Shown: one piece after another, positions 25,902 to 34,434 of the stretch
How the letters are laid out: each line of letters starts with the position of its first letter
How positions within the stretch are numbered: the first letter of the stretch is position 1
NCBI RefSeq assembly: GCF_900167135.1
Contig: NZ_FUWZ01000001.1
Coordinates: 1,908,336-1,972,335 of the forward strand
Source: Chitinophaga eiseniae
GTDB taxonomy: Bacteria; Bacteroidota; Bacteroidia; Chitinophagales; Chitinophagaceae
Direction of reading: 5' to 3'
Length of the DNA stretch: 64,000 bases
Notes under the pieces: model-generated
What the model was told of the DNA's origin: nothing
Seen by the model: only the letters and a program-made list of their open reading frames with translations
The model's database searches: none
Translations under genes and position numbers: made by a program

Positions 25902-26020
25902 AAAAGCAGGCTGGATTCGAACCAACATCCCCGGTTCCCTCAGGAAGTAAGTCCCGGTTGACCTCTTCCGGTAATTCCGGAACTCCTATACCGGTGTCTT
26001 AACCATTAGACGACTGCTTT
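25902..26020 (-). tRNA. Aberrant tRNA-like RNA with extra hairpins, isotype undetermined
   Basis: On the minus strand, 119 bases fold as a tRNA at both ends. Acceptor stem AAAGCAG / CTGCTTT (7 bp), D arm GTCT-AATGGTTA-AGAC with the GG loop, and T arm GTTGG-TTCGAAT-CCAGC with a canonical loop. No CCA is encoded; the discriminator is T. The middle is wrong for a tRNA. The anticodon-position stem CCGGTA / TACCGG encloses 15 bases instead of a 7-base loop. It is followed by a hairpin (AAGAGGTC / GACTTACTT, one bulged A, hexaloop AACCGG) and an 18-base linker. The 5' half resembles tRNA-Glu. No anticodon can be assigned. Confidence 0.6.
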
Positions 26021-26199
26021 ATGGGAAGCGATAATGGTGAAAGTAATCCCAAATGATGAAGTAACTTTTACTTGACCGCTTCGATGATACAAAGATGCAA
26101 GACCATGTGCGCAGTCTTTTTGCGCAGATGAAAAAAAATTTTTCTACCTTATCTTCGCACCCGGAAATCAGCCCCAAAAGGAAAGCTGACGGTAGTAAA

Positions 26200-26817
26200 A
26201 TGTTATCTGTACAAGAAAAGAAGGCCGTGCACCGGGAACATCATCAGAAAGCGAAGTTCATCCGGCTGCGGCGCGGCATAAGAGTTGCCCGGTATGTGAT
26301 GTACCGCGAGACATTAATCGACAAAAAAAGTATTTACTGGTCATTCACAGGTGCTTTTATAGGGATTGCCAGTATTGGCTTGTTGAGCCACTTTTATCTC
26401 CCCGTAAAGGACAACCTGTTCCTGATAGGCTCTTTTGGCGCATCGGCGGTGTTAATTTATGGTCATACGCAAAGTCCGCTGGCGCAGCCGCGCAACCTGG
26501 TGGGTGGGCATTTATTGAGTGCGGTGGTAGGGGTAACAGTAGGTTATCTGGTGCCCTGGCCGGAATGGGAGTGGCTGGCCTGTGCGTTGGCGGTGGCGGC
26601 ATCACTGGTGGTGATGCAGGTCACCAAGACAGTGCATCCGCCGGGCGGCGCTACGGCCCTGCTGGCGATTGCGGGCTCACCGGCTATCCGGAAGCTGGGC
26701 TTCTGGTATGTGTTGTCGCCGGTGGCCTCCGGAGTGGCCATACTGTTACTCGTAGCAGTGGTGGTAAACAATATGACCGACGTCCGGCAATACCCCGATA
26801 AACGGAAATGGTTCTAG
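26200..26817 (+). CDS. HPP-family integral membrane protein
   Basis: 205 residues from ATG 26200. An in-frame ATG at 26095 would add 35 residues, but the -7-like word TATCTTCG at 26150-26157 suggests transcription begins after it. The HPP family (PF04982) signature TVHPPGGATALLAI is present, and there are four membrane helices (about 45-65, 72-92, 105-130, 150-185). Cyanobacterial HPP proteins have been linked to nitrite transport; elsewhere the role is unclear. The end overlaps the convergent cytochrome gene by the shared palindrome CTAG. Confidence 0.85.
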   Translation: MLSVQEKKAVHREHHQKAKFIRLRRGIRVARYVMYRETLIDKKSIYWSFTGAFIGIASIGLLSHFYLPVKDNLFLIGSFGASAVLIYGHTQSPLAQPRNLVGGHLLSAVVGVTVGYLVPWPEWEWLACALAVAASLVVMQVTKTVHPPGGATALLAIAGSPAIRKLGFWYVLSPVASGVAILLLVAVVVNNMTDVRQYPDKRKWF

Positions 26818-28259
26818 ACCGTTTTCCTTTTGTAGATGATCGTATCTGACGCCAGTGGCTCCAGCCGGTAGCCGCCGGTATCGATGGTGAGTTTAGGCAG
26901 CTGCTGACGCAGTTGTTTTAACGTATGGGCGTCAGGGTTAGCCTGGTAGAGGTACAGCTGCTGCAACTTTTTATTTTTTGTCAGCGCCGTCAGGAAAGCC
27001 GGCGTACAGGCGGTACCGCTCAGGTTCAGATACAGCAACTCACTGCAACCTGTCAGCGGCGTTGCCGCGGAACCTTTGACAGCCGTCTGTTTCAGCTCCA
27101 GCCGGGTGAGGGCGGAGAGCTGACCAATGTCTGCCAGCGCAGCGTCGGTGATGCGCGTACCGGACAGGTCCAGCCATACCAGTTGCGACCGGAGGGGATG
27201 CAACAGCTTCATATCTGCATCGCTGAAGTCAGGCGCATTCACACAGCTGACAGCCACGAAAGGACTGTTGGCCGCCACAGGCAATACCTTCACGCCTTTG
27301 GCCTCCAGGGCTTCTATACTTTTTTTATCCGGCGCCGACGGCGTAGCCTCGGGCACAAACTCGTTGTGGTCCAGCGCTTTGCCCGGCGTCATTGCTTCCA
27401 ATACCAGCTGTATACGCGGATTGGGCTTCAGTTCTTTCACCGTTTTACCGGTGGGCGCGCCCTGCGCGATCCACCAGTAAAGCAGCTCCACCTCGCGGGG
27501 TGACAGCTGCGGTTTGCCTTTGGGCGGCATACGGTGCTCGTCGTTATCAGGCAGCACCAGTCTCTTAAACAATTCACTTTCTTCCGGCATACTGTCTTTC
27601 AATACAGGTCCGTGTTCACCCCCTTCGCGGATCAGGGCGAGTGTTTCCAGCCGTAGTCCCCCCTTTAGTTTCCGGGCGTTGTGACAGCCATAGCAGCGGG
27701 TAGACAGCACCGGCGCTACCAGGTCTTCATATACCCGTGCATCGCCTACATTCGTATAGGCGGCTTCGTTATCGGCGACGGTCTTTTTACCGGCGAAAGA
27801 CTGCAACGCCGGCGGCATGGCCTGCAGCAGGTAATCGTCGCCATGTGTGAGCGACCCGCCATAGTGCCCTGCGGCGGATACCAGCACCAGCAGCAGCGCA
27901 AACAGCGGCAGCTCAAGGCGCGCCAGCCGTTTGGCGGCGGGGGCCACGGTGAGCAGCCATAGCAGCGTGCTGCTAACGGCCACGCCTATACCCAGCCACA
28001 GGTGGGTATTGAGCAGTTGTTCGTCATAGCCACCGTCGAGCGATAACAGGTAACCTGCCACGCAGCTGGCGACGGCGGAAAGGGCCGCTGCCAGCAATAA
28101 TAGCGGCAGGGCGGCGCGCAGGCCGGCCCGTTTGCTGCTGCGTGACAACAGCGCCAATACAAAGGCGATGATCAGGATACCTATCGGCAGATGTACGATC
28201 AGCGGGTGTATCCTCCCGATGAATAGATTCCAGTTTCCGGTTGCGGCTAATATCTTCAT
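26814..28259 (-). CDS. DUF2231 membrane protein with cytochrome c and LRR-like regions
   Basis: 481 residues. Residues 1-130 hold four membrane helices of the DUF2231 type, beginning with RIHPLIVHLPIGILI. A planctomycete-type cytochrome c segment follows, with CYGCH at 189-193 and MPPKGKPQLSPREVELLYWW where the sixth haem ligand is expected. Residues about 340-470 contain leucine-rich repeats (LVWLDLSGTRITDAALADIG, LLYLNLSGTACTPAFL). It is likely an inner-membrane electron carrier with periplasmic haem and a protein-binding tail. Its ATG overlaps the stop of the upstream isomerase by one base (TAATG), so it is the last gene of a coupled operon. Confidence 0.85.
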   Translation of the reverse strand: MKILAATGNWNLFIGRIHPLIVHLPIGILIIAFVLALLSRSSKRAGLRAALPLLLLAAALSAVASCVAGYLLSLDGGYDEQLLNTHLWLGIGVAVSSTLLWLLTVAPAAKRLARLELPLFALLLVLVSAAGHYGGSLTHGDDYLLQAMPPALQSFAGKKTVADNEAAYTNVGDARVYEDLVAPVLSTRCYGCHNARKLKGGLRLETLALIREGGEHGPVLKDSMPEESELFKRLVLPDNDEHRMPPKGKPQLSPREVELLYWWIAQGAPTGKTVKELKPNPRIQLVLEAMTPGKALDHNEFVPEATPSAPDKKSIEALEAKGVKVLPVAANSPFVAVSCVNAPDFSDADMKLLHPLRSQLVWLDLSGTRITDAALADIGQLSALTRLELKQTAVKGSAATPLTGCSELLYLNLSGTACTPAFLTALTKNKKLQQLYLYQANPDAHTLKQLRQQLPKLTIDTGGYRLEPLASDTIIYKRKTV

Positions 28260-29173
28260 TACTTCCCGTAGCGCTGTTTGAGTTGATGCATCATATATAC
28301 GTTAATATCCCATTGGTTGGCCAGCGGCTGCCGCGTATAAGGCAGGGTGGGCATGTAATCGGCCGGACCGAACTCCGTCAGTATCGTCAGCGGTTTGCCC
28401 GCCTCCTGGTGCCGGCGCACGATCTGGTCCCACCAGTTAAAATGCGCTTTTACGGCATTGGCCCATTCGGGCGCCCGGGGATCGTTGACCTGCGGCCCTT
28501 CGGGATGACCGATACGGGCATGGATATGACCGGCGCGCTCCAACGCTTTGCCAACGGTTTCGGCCTGGTCTTCCAGCAGCGACTCATGTACGTTGCACCA
28601 GTGGGAGATATCGAGCGTGAGGCGCAGGTCGGGCTTCTTTTCGATAAACTGGCGCGCCACATGGGCGGCAAACAACATGCGGGAACGGTGCGTTTCGTGG
28701 TACACGGGAACGCCGTTGCGCTGCGTGATGCGGGTGCTGATGTCGATCAGCGCGGCATTCTGGTCAAAGGTAAAATAGTCTTTGCCGGACTGGGTGTTGA
28801 TGTATAGCGGCTTAGGGCCTGTGGTGGTAGCGGCGGTAAGCGCCGCTTCAAACTGCGCGGCATGTTTCGTATAGTCGCTGTCGTGACCGCCGGCCAGGTA
28901 GCCTACGTGAAGCTTGTGCTGGTCCAGCGCGGCAAACAGCGCCTGTTGCGCGGCTTTCTCTCCCGGCCACCAGAGTTCGATGCCGTCGTAGCCGGCTTGT
29001 TTGGCATCGCGGCAGAAATCACCGATGCTGCCGGCATAGCCCCAGTTGGTGGCCATCACGATCAGCCGGTAGCCGTTGGCCGGCCGGGCGGCAAAGGAGG
29101 GTAGGGTAGCAAGGGCCATCGCCCCGCTCATAACGGCGGACTGCCGGAGAAAATTTCTTCTGCTGGTGTGCAT
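28259..29173 (-). CDS. Tat-exported sugar phosphate isomerase/epimerase-like TIM barrel
   Basis: 304 residues. HTSRRNFLRQSAVMSGAMAL is a twin-arginine signal, so the protein is folded before export. The body is an AP-endonuclease-2/xylose-isomerase-like TIM barrel (PF01261): GYDGIELWWPGE, VYHETHRSRMLF, LTLDISHWCNVHES, HIHARIGHPEGPQ and LTILTEFGPADYM carry the His, Glu and Asp residues expected to bind a divalent metal. Relatives isomerise or epimerise sugars and keto-sugars. Placed between a DUF1501 gene and a cytochrome gene, it may act on an oxidised sugar in the periplasm; this is inference. Confidence 0.83.
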   Translation of the reverse strand: MHTSRRNFLRQSAVMSGAMALATLPSFAARPANGYRLIVMATNWGYAGSIGDFCRDAKQAGYDGIELWWPGEKAAQQALFAALDQHKLHVGYLAGGHDSDYTKHAAQFEAALTAATTTGPKPLYINTQSGKDYFTFDQNAALIDISTRITQRNGVPVYHETHRSRMLFAAHVARQFIEKKPDLRLTLDISHWCNVHESLLEDQAETVGKALERAGHIHARIGHPEGPQVNDPRAPEWANAVKAHFNWWDQIVRRHQEAGKPLTILTEFGPADYMPTLPYTRQPLANQWDINVYMMHQLKQRYGK

Positions 29174-29189
29174 TGGTTGATTTTAAATA

Positions 29190-30680
29190 TTAAGCCAGTA
29201 TCGGCGTGATCACATGTCCGCCTACGTCTGTCAGCCGGAAAGGCCGGCCCTGGAACTGGTAGGTCAGCTTCTCATGGTCAAACCCCAGCTGTTGCAGGAT
29301 GGTAGCGTGTATATCGTTGATGGCCACTTTGCCTTTAACGGCGGCGTAACCGATTTCGTCTGTTTCTCCCCAGGTGAAGCCTTTTTTGATACCGGCGCCG
29401 GCCATCCACATGGTAAAAGCTTCCACGTGGTGGTCACGGCCGAGGTAGGGGGTGTCTTTACCGTCACGGTTTTCCTGCATCGGCGTACGGCCGAATTCGC
29501 CACCCCATACTACGAGCGTCTCATCAAGCAGGCCGCGTTGTTTGAGATCTTTCAGCAGTGCTGTAATAGGGCGGTCGATCTCCCGGCATTTGTTGCGGAA
29601 ACCATAATCGATGGCGAGGTTTTCGTCGGTGCCGTGGCTGTCCCAGCCCCAGTCATACAGCTGTACGAAACGTACGCCTTTCTCCACCAGCTTACGCGCC
29701 AGCAGGCAGTTGTTGGCGAAAGACTCTTTGCCGGGCTGCGTGCCGTACATCTCATGGATGTATGCCGGTTCTTTGTTGATGTCCATTACATCCGGAACGG
29801 AGATCTGCATTTTGTACGCCAGCTCATATTGTGAAATGCGGGCCATTGTTTCCGGGTCACCGAATGTTTCGTATTCCTGACGGTTGATATCGTTGATCGC
29901 GTCGATAGATTGTTTGCGGAGGTTACGGTCCATGCCTTCCGGGTCAGTGAGGAACAGCACAGGATCGCCTTTGGTGCGGCATTGTACGCCCTGGTAAACA
30001 GACGGCAGGAAACCGCTGCCCCACACGCTTTTGCCGGCATCGGGCGTTTTACCGCCGGAGGTGAGCACCACAAAGCCGGGAAGGTTACTGTTTTCCGTAC
30101 CAAGACCGTAAGTCACCCAGGAACCGATGCTGGGCCTGCCGAGCCGCGCGCTGCCGGTTTGCATCAGCAGCTGCGCCGGGCCGTGGTTGAACTGGTCTGT
30201 CTGCACTGCTTTCAGGAAACTCACCTCGTCGGCCATGGTGGCGAAGTGGGGCATATGATCGGATACCCATGCCCGTGATTCGCCATGTTGCGCAAAGACC
30301 GCCTGCGGCCCCAGCATTTTGGGCACGCCGCGGATGAACGCAAACTTTTTACCTTCCAGCAGTGACTGCGGGCAGAGCTGATTATGCAGCTTTTGCAGGT
30401 CCGGCTTATAGTCGAAAAGTTCCAGTTGTGAAGGAGCGCCCGCCATATGCAGGTATATCACGCTTTTAGCCCTGCCGGGAAAATGTGGTGCGCGGGGCGC
30501 CATGGGATCGGCGCTGAAATCGGGCCCGGCAGCGGCACTGCTGCCGCAGCTGGTCAGAAAAGAGCCCAGCGCGGCGGCACCGAGGCCGGTCACGCAGTCC
30601 AGCAGGAAATGCCGGCGGGTGATGAAGCGCAATGTTTCTTCACTGGCTTCCCGGAGGAGTTTATCGTGCAAACGGGACAT
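29190..30680 (-). CDS. DUF1501 exported protein (sulfatase/phosphatase-like fold)
   Basis: 496 residues from ATG 30680; an in-frame start at 30785 would overlap the upstream gene by almost 100 bases. A Tat-type signal is present: ITRRHFLLDCVTGLGAAALG, followed by a possible lipobox TSC. The body matches DUF1501 (PF07394), related to alkaline-phosphatase-like enzymes: IYLHMAGAPSQLELFD, WDSHGTDENL, VVWGGEFGRTPM and LGRDHHVEAF hold probable metal-binding Asp and His residues. DUF1501 genes are almost always paired with DUF1549/DUF1553 genes, as here, 8 bases upstream. The reaction is unknown. Confidence 0.88.
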   Translation of the reverse strand: MSRLHDKLLREASEETLRFITRRHFLLDCVTGLGAAALGSFLTSCGSSAAAGPDFSADPMAPRAPHFPGRAKSVIYLHMAGAPSQLELFDYKPDLQKLHNQLCPQSLLEGKKFAFIRGVPKMLGPQAVFAQHGESRAWVSDHMPHFATMADEVSFLKAVQTDQFNHGPAQLLMQTGSARLGRPSIGSWVTYGLGTENSNLPGFVVLTSGGKTPDAGKSVWGSGFLPSVYQGVQCRTKGDPVLFLTDPEGMDRNLRKQSIDAINDINRQEYETFGDPETMARISQYELAYKMQISVPDVMDINKEPAYIHEMYGTQPGKESFANNCLLARKLVEKGVRFVQLYDWGWDSHGTDENLAIDYGFRNKCREIDRPITALLKDLKQRGLLDETLVVWGGEFGRTPMQENRDGKDTPYLGRDHHVEAFTMWMAGAGIKKGFTWGETDEIGYAAVKGKVAINDIHATILQQLGFDHEKLTYQFQGRPFRLTDVGGHVITPILA

Positions 30681-30688
30681 AGCGTTAT

Positions 30689-33421
30689 TTATGATTTGAT
30701 CAGAAATTCGTCGAGATTCATAATAGCGTTGGCGACCACGGTGAGGGCGGCCAGTTCCGCCAGTTGCTGCGGCGCTTCTTTGCATTGCAGCAGCGCTTTT
30801 GCATCGGCAGGTGATTTTTTATACTGTTGCAGCGCCTGTTTGTACAACCGTTGCAATACGGCCAGTTTGTTATCCGATAACTGCCGGCAGACGGCCGTCT
30901 GATAACCCCAACGGATACTCGCAGTCGCGTCGTTGTTGCCGTTGCGCTGCATGTGTTGCGCCAGCGCACGGGCGGTTTCTACATACACCGGGTCGTTGAG
31001 CGTTACCAGCGCCTGTAAGGGTGTATTGGTACGGATACGGCGTTGCAGGCATACCTCGCGGCTGGAGCCGTCGAACGTGATCATGGAAGGGTAGGGGCTG
31101 GTCCGTTTCTGGAACACGTACAGCGCACGCCGGTATTGGTTGCCGTCGTCTGCCGTCTTCCAGTACTCGCCGCTCCACACGCTTTGCCAGATGCCTTCCG
31201 GCTGGTAGGGCATGATGGATGGACCGTGCATATTACGGTTCAGCAGACCGCTTACGGCCAGCGCCTGGTCTCTCACCTCTTCGGCGGTGAGCCTGAAGTG
31301 CGGGCCCCTGGCAAGCAGGCGGTTGGCGGGGTCTTTCTCCTGCAGCGCCGGCGTGGTGGTGGCATCCTGCTGATAGGAGGAGGAAAGAACGATTTCGCGC
31401 AGCAGCTTTTTAGTACTCCAGCGATATTGATGGATATACTGATAAGAGAGCCAGTCCAGCAGCTCGGGATGGGAAGGCAGGAAACCCTGTGTGCCGAAGT
31501 CTTCCACCGTTTCTACGATACCGGTGCCAAACAGTTGCTCCCAGAGGCGGTTCACCATCACCCGCGCGGTCAGCGGGTTGCCCGGAGCGGTGATCCACTG
31601 CGCCAGTCCGAGGCGGTTGCGCGGCGCATTGGCCGGAAAAGGATTCAGGGAGTGCGGTACGTCGGGGGTAACGGTTTTGCCTAACACCAGCCAGTTGCCG
31701 CGTTCAAAAATATGGGTGGCCCGCTGCATTACCGGCGGATTTTCGATCATTACGGGAATATCCTGCGGCTGGGAATTGACCAGTGCCAGCAGCTCGTTGT
31801 TGACGGCGTCATATCCCGGCTGCCCTTTACCGGGCAGGTCGTCGCGGAAGGCGAACCATTCCACCATGCACACCGGGTCGTTGGGTTTCAGCGAAGCGTT
31901 GCGGAACTTCAGATAGAGGTCATGTTTGCCGCTGGTTGGTTTCAGCGGGATAGCAATCACTTTGCGGTCGTTGGTGGGGGCCAGCGTCTGCGTGAAATAC
32001 ACGGGGCCGTTGAGGCTATCCAGCCGGCACTCGAGAACACCACCGGTGTTGCCGGTCCAGTAGTTCATCAGCAGCTGTGTTTTGCCGCCGGTGGCCTGTG
32101 CGGGCAGGCGGCAGCTGCCGTTGTGGCGTACGCCGAGGTATTTGGTATCATACAGCGCGCCGTTGACGTAGTTGTCGCAGTCGTGCGCATGTACTTTAGG
32201 TTCCAGCACTTTCATGAACTGCTGTACATCGGCTACCTGTGCGGTGTTGCCATGTTGTTTCACCCATTCGCTGATACGGTTTACCTCTGCAAGGCCGATG
32301 CTGTCGTACAGGCGCAGCTTGGGGTGTTCCATATGGGTATCTTCATCGCGGGTGTTGTTCATGAAAGCCAGTAGCTTGTAATAATCTTCAAACCGGAAAG
32401 GGTCGTAAGGATGGCTGTGGCATTGCACGCAACCGATGGTGACGCCCTGCCATACTTCCATCGTAGTGCTCACGCGGTCCATTACGGCGGCGGTGCGGAA
32501 CTCTTCGTCCTGGGTACCGCCTTCGTCGTTGGTCATGGTGTTGCGGTTAAATGCAGTGGCGATGAGCTGACCGTTGGTGGGATGCGGCAGCAGGTCGCCG
32601 GCCAGTTGCGCAATGGTAAAGCTGTCGTAAGGCATGTCCTGGTTGAACGCGTCGATGACCCAGTCGCGGTACCGCCATACGCTTCTGCTGGCGTCTCTTT
32701 CATATCCTTTGGTATCGGAATAACGCGCGAGGTCCAGCCACATGGAAGCCCAGCGTTCGCCGTAATGGGGCGACTGCAGCAGGGAATCGACCATACGCTG
32801 ATAGGCAGCAGGACTATGGTCTGCGGTGAAAGACGCCACCATGCCCGGGGTAGGCGGAAGGCCGGTCAGGTCCAGGCTTACGCGGCGCAGCAGCGTCAGC
32901 GGATCTGCGGGCCTGGAAGGCTTCAGCCCTTCCGCATTCAGCTTTTCGATAATAAAACGATCGATGTCGTTGCCGTTGTCAACGCTGACATCGGGCACGG
33001 GGACCTGCTTCAGGGGCACATAAGCCCAGTGTTCGCCCCATTCGGCGCCTTCTTTTACCCAGCGGGTGAGGATGTCTACTTCGGCGGCGGTGAGCGGCTC
33101 CCCTTTCTGTGGCATCCGTTCTTTCGGATCTTTACAGGTGAGGCGGCGGATAAACTCGCTTTTCTCCGGATGGCCGGGGATAATGGCTGGCTTGCCTGAT
33201 TTGGTGTTGCCCAGGGCTTCTTCCCGGAAAAGGACGCTGAAGCCGCCGCTTTGTTTTACGCCGCCATGGCAACTGATACAGTGTTTGTTGAGTATAGGCT
33301 TGACTTCCGCGCTGAAGTCAGTGCGCTTGCGTGAATGGCAGGCGGTCACCACCATACCGGCAACTACGGACAGCAACACGGCTGCCCGGAACGTGGATGT
33401 AGAGCGCATGTGTTTTTTCAT
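30689..33421 (-). CDS. Cytochrome-domain DUF1549/DUF1553 lipoprotein
   Basis: 910 residues. A lipoprotein signal with lipobox VTAC (Cys28) precedes a planctomycete cytochrome c domain (PSCyt1) with CISCH at 48-52 and a distal MPQKGEPL. DUF1549 follows (about 150-350: LRRVSLDLTGLPPTPGMV, HYGERWASMWLDLARYSDT) with a second CxxCH in TIGCVQCHSHPYDPF. A possible carbohydrate-binding-like insertion comes next, and DUF1553 covers about 610-880 (RLGLAQWITAPGNPLTARV, NRLWEQLFGTGIVETVEDFG). It is probably a haem-containing outer- or inner-membrane-anchored oxidoreductase. First gene of the operon; an AraC regulator lies 71 bases upstream. Confidence 0.88.
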   Translation of the reverse strand: MKKHMRSTSTFRAAVLLSVVAGMVVTACHSRKRTDFSAEVKPILNKHCISCHGGVKQSGGFSVLFREEALGNTKSGKPAIIPGHPEKSEFIRRLTCKDPKERMPQKGEPLTAAEVDILTRWVKEGAEWGEHWAYVPLKQVPVPDVSVDNGNDIDRFIIEKLNAEGLKPSRPADPLTLLRRVSLDLTGLPPTPGMVASFTADHSPAAYQRMVDSLLQSPHYGERWASMWLDLARYSDTKGYERDASRSVWRYRDWVIDAFNQDMPYDSFTIAQLAGDLLPHPTNGQLIATAFNRNTMTNDEGGTQDEEFRTAAVMDRVSTTMEVWQGVTIGCVQCHSHPYDPFRFEDYYKLLAFMNNTRDEDTHMEHPKLRLYDSIGLAEVNRISEWVKQHGNTAQVADVQQFMKVLEPKVHAHDCDNYVNGALYDTKYLGVRHNGSCRLPAQATGGKTQLLMNYWTGNTGGVLECRLDSLNGPVYFTQTLAPTNDRKVIAIPLKPTSGKHDLYLKFRNASLKPNDPVCMVEWFAFRDDLPGKGQPGYDAVNNELLALVNSQPQDIPVMIENPPVMQRATHIFERGNWLVLGKTVTPDVPHSLNPFPANAPRNRLGLAQWITAPGNPLTARVMVNRLWEQLFGTGIVETVEDFGTQGFLPSHPELLDWLSYQYIHQYRWSTKKLLREIVLSSSYQQDATTTPALQEKDPANRLLARGPHFRLTAEEVRDQALAVSGLLNRNMHGPSIMPYQPEGIWQSVWSGEYWKTADDGNQYRRALYVFQKRTSPYPSMITFDGSSREVCLQRRIRTNTPLQALVTLNDPVYVETARALAQHMQRNGNNDATASIRWGYQTAVCRQLSDNKLAVLQRLYKQALQQYKKSPADAKALLQCKEAPQQLAELAALTVVANAIMNLDEFLIKS

Positions 33422-33492
33422 TGAACCACTGTAAAAGTAATCGTCCGTTTGTACTAAGCGGATAGAGGATCTGCGGAATATGATGGATTATT

Positions 33493-34380
33493 TTATGGTT
33501 CTTGTTTTTTAGTGCGGTATTGCGCCGGTGAAAGGCCCATGACCTTGGTAAACAACCGGGAGAAATAATAAGGGTCTTCCATGCCCAGCAGCGACGCGAT
33601 CTCTTTTACCCGTAAATGGGTGAAATGCAGGTACTGACAGGCTTTCTGTACTTTCAGGTGATTAAAATACTCGATGGGCGAATACCCGGTATTGCTTTTA
33701 AAAAGGGCAGAGAAATGGGAGATGGACAAATTGATGGACCTTGCCATCTGCTCCAGTGTCAGCATACGGTCCAGGTGCTGGTTCATATAGTCAATGGCAT
33801 GATCGATCGTGTCCTGCTCCGGCCTTGTTTTCCCCGGATGATGGGAGCCGGGATAAATACAGGAGGCGAGGAAAGCCCAGAAACTCATGTTGGCATACAG
33901 GAGGTTTTCGGTGCGGTAACCTCTTTCCAGCTGCTGGTAAATATTATCGAATAAAGCCAGCCGCTCGTGGGCATGCGGCAGGTAAGTCTGGTGACTGTTG
34001 AGCTGCTGCAGTGACGTATGCACAATAGCGTCAGCGGTATGGCCTGCAAAATGCGCCCAGTAGATGGTCCATGGGTCGGTATCGTGCGCCTGGTAAGCAT
34101 GCGGCCAGTCCCGCGGGATGATAAAACAATCCCCGGCCTTGATAGGATGGTCCTTTTTACTGAGACGGATATTGCCCCGGCCTTCGAGGCAGTAGATCAG
34201 GATATGCTCCGGCGCGCCGTTGAGGCGTCTGCGGTAGTGAAACTTCGCCTTGGGATAATAACCGATGTCGGTGATGTACATGGTCTGCATCACCGGATCG
34301 GCCGCGCATTTCTCCTGCAGGATATTACGGGGTATCACTATCGCACGTTGTCCTTTGAAGCCTTCTCCTTTTCTGATCAT
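33493..34380 (-). CDS. AraC-family regulator with cupin sensor domain
   Basis: 295 residues. The N-terminal cupin-like AraC_binding domain (PF02311) is visible in HILIYCLEGRGNIRLSKKD, AGDCFIIPRDWPHAYQA and WTIYWAHFAG, the form found in sugar-responsive regulators. The C-terminal double HTH covers about 195-290 (LTLEQMARSINLSISHFSAL, RVKEIASLLGMEDPYYFS). It is oriented with the DUF1549/1553 operon directly downstream (71-base gap), which makes that operon the likeliest target and a sugar the likeliest signal. Confidence 0.9.
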   Translation of the reverse strand: MIRKGEGFKGQRAIVIPRNILQEKCAADPVMQTMYITDIGYYPKAKFHYRRRLNGAPEHILIYCLEGRGNIRLSKKDHPIKAGDCFIIPRDWPHAYQAHDTDPWTIYWAHFAGHTADAIVHTSLQQLNSHQTYLPHAHERLALFDNIYQQLERGYRTENLLYANMSFWAFLASCIYPGSHHPGKTRPEQDTIDHAIDYMNQHLDRMLTLEQMARSINLSISHFSALFKSNTGYSPIEYFNHLKVQKACQYLHFTHLRVKEIASLLGMEDPYYFSRLFTKVMGLSPAQYRTKKQEP

Positions 34381-34434
34381 GGAACGGGAATTTCTTTCCG
34401 ATAAAAGTAAGAAAATCCATCAGCCGGAGAAAGG

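Noticed and set aside
25902..26020. The tRNA-like element as an ordinary tRNA-Ser or tRNA-Sec with long variable arm
   Set aside because: The acceptor plus T stems total 12 bp, not the 13 of Sec; no 7-base anticodon loop with U33 and a matching 5-bp stem can be drawn; and the insert is longer than any Ser variable arm.
32411..33199. Plus-strand frame of 262 codons opposite the DUF1549/1553 gene
   Set aside because: Shadow of a strongly supported gene, without signal, domain or start context.
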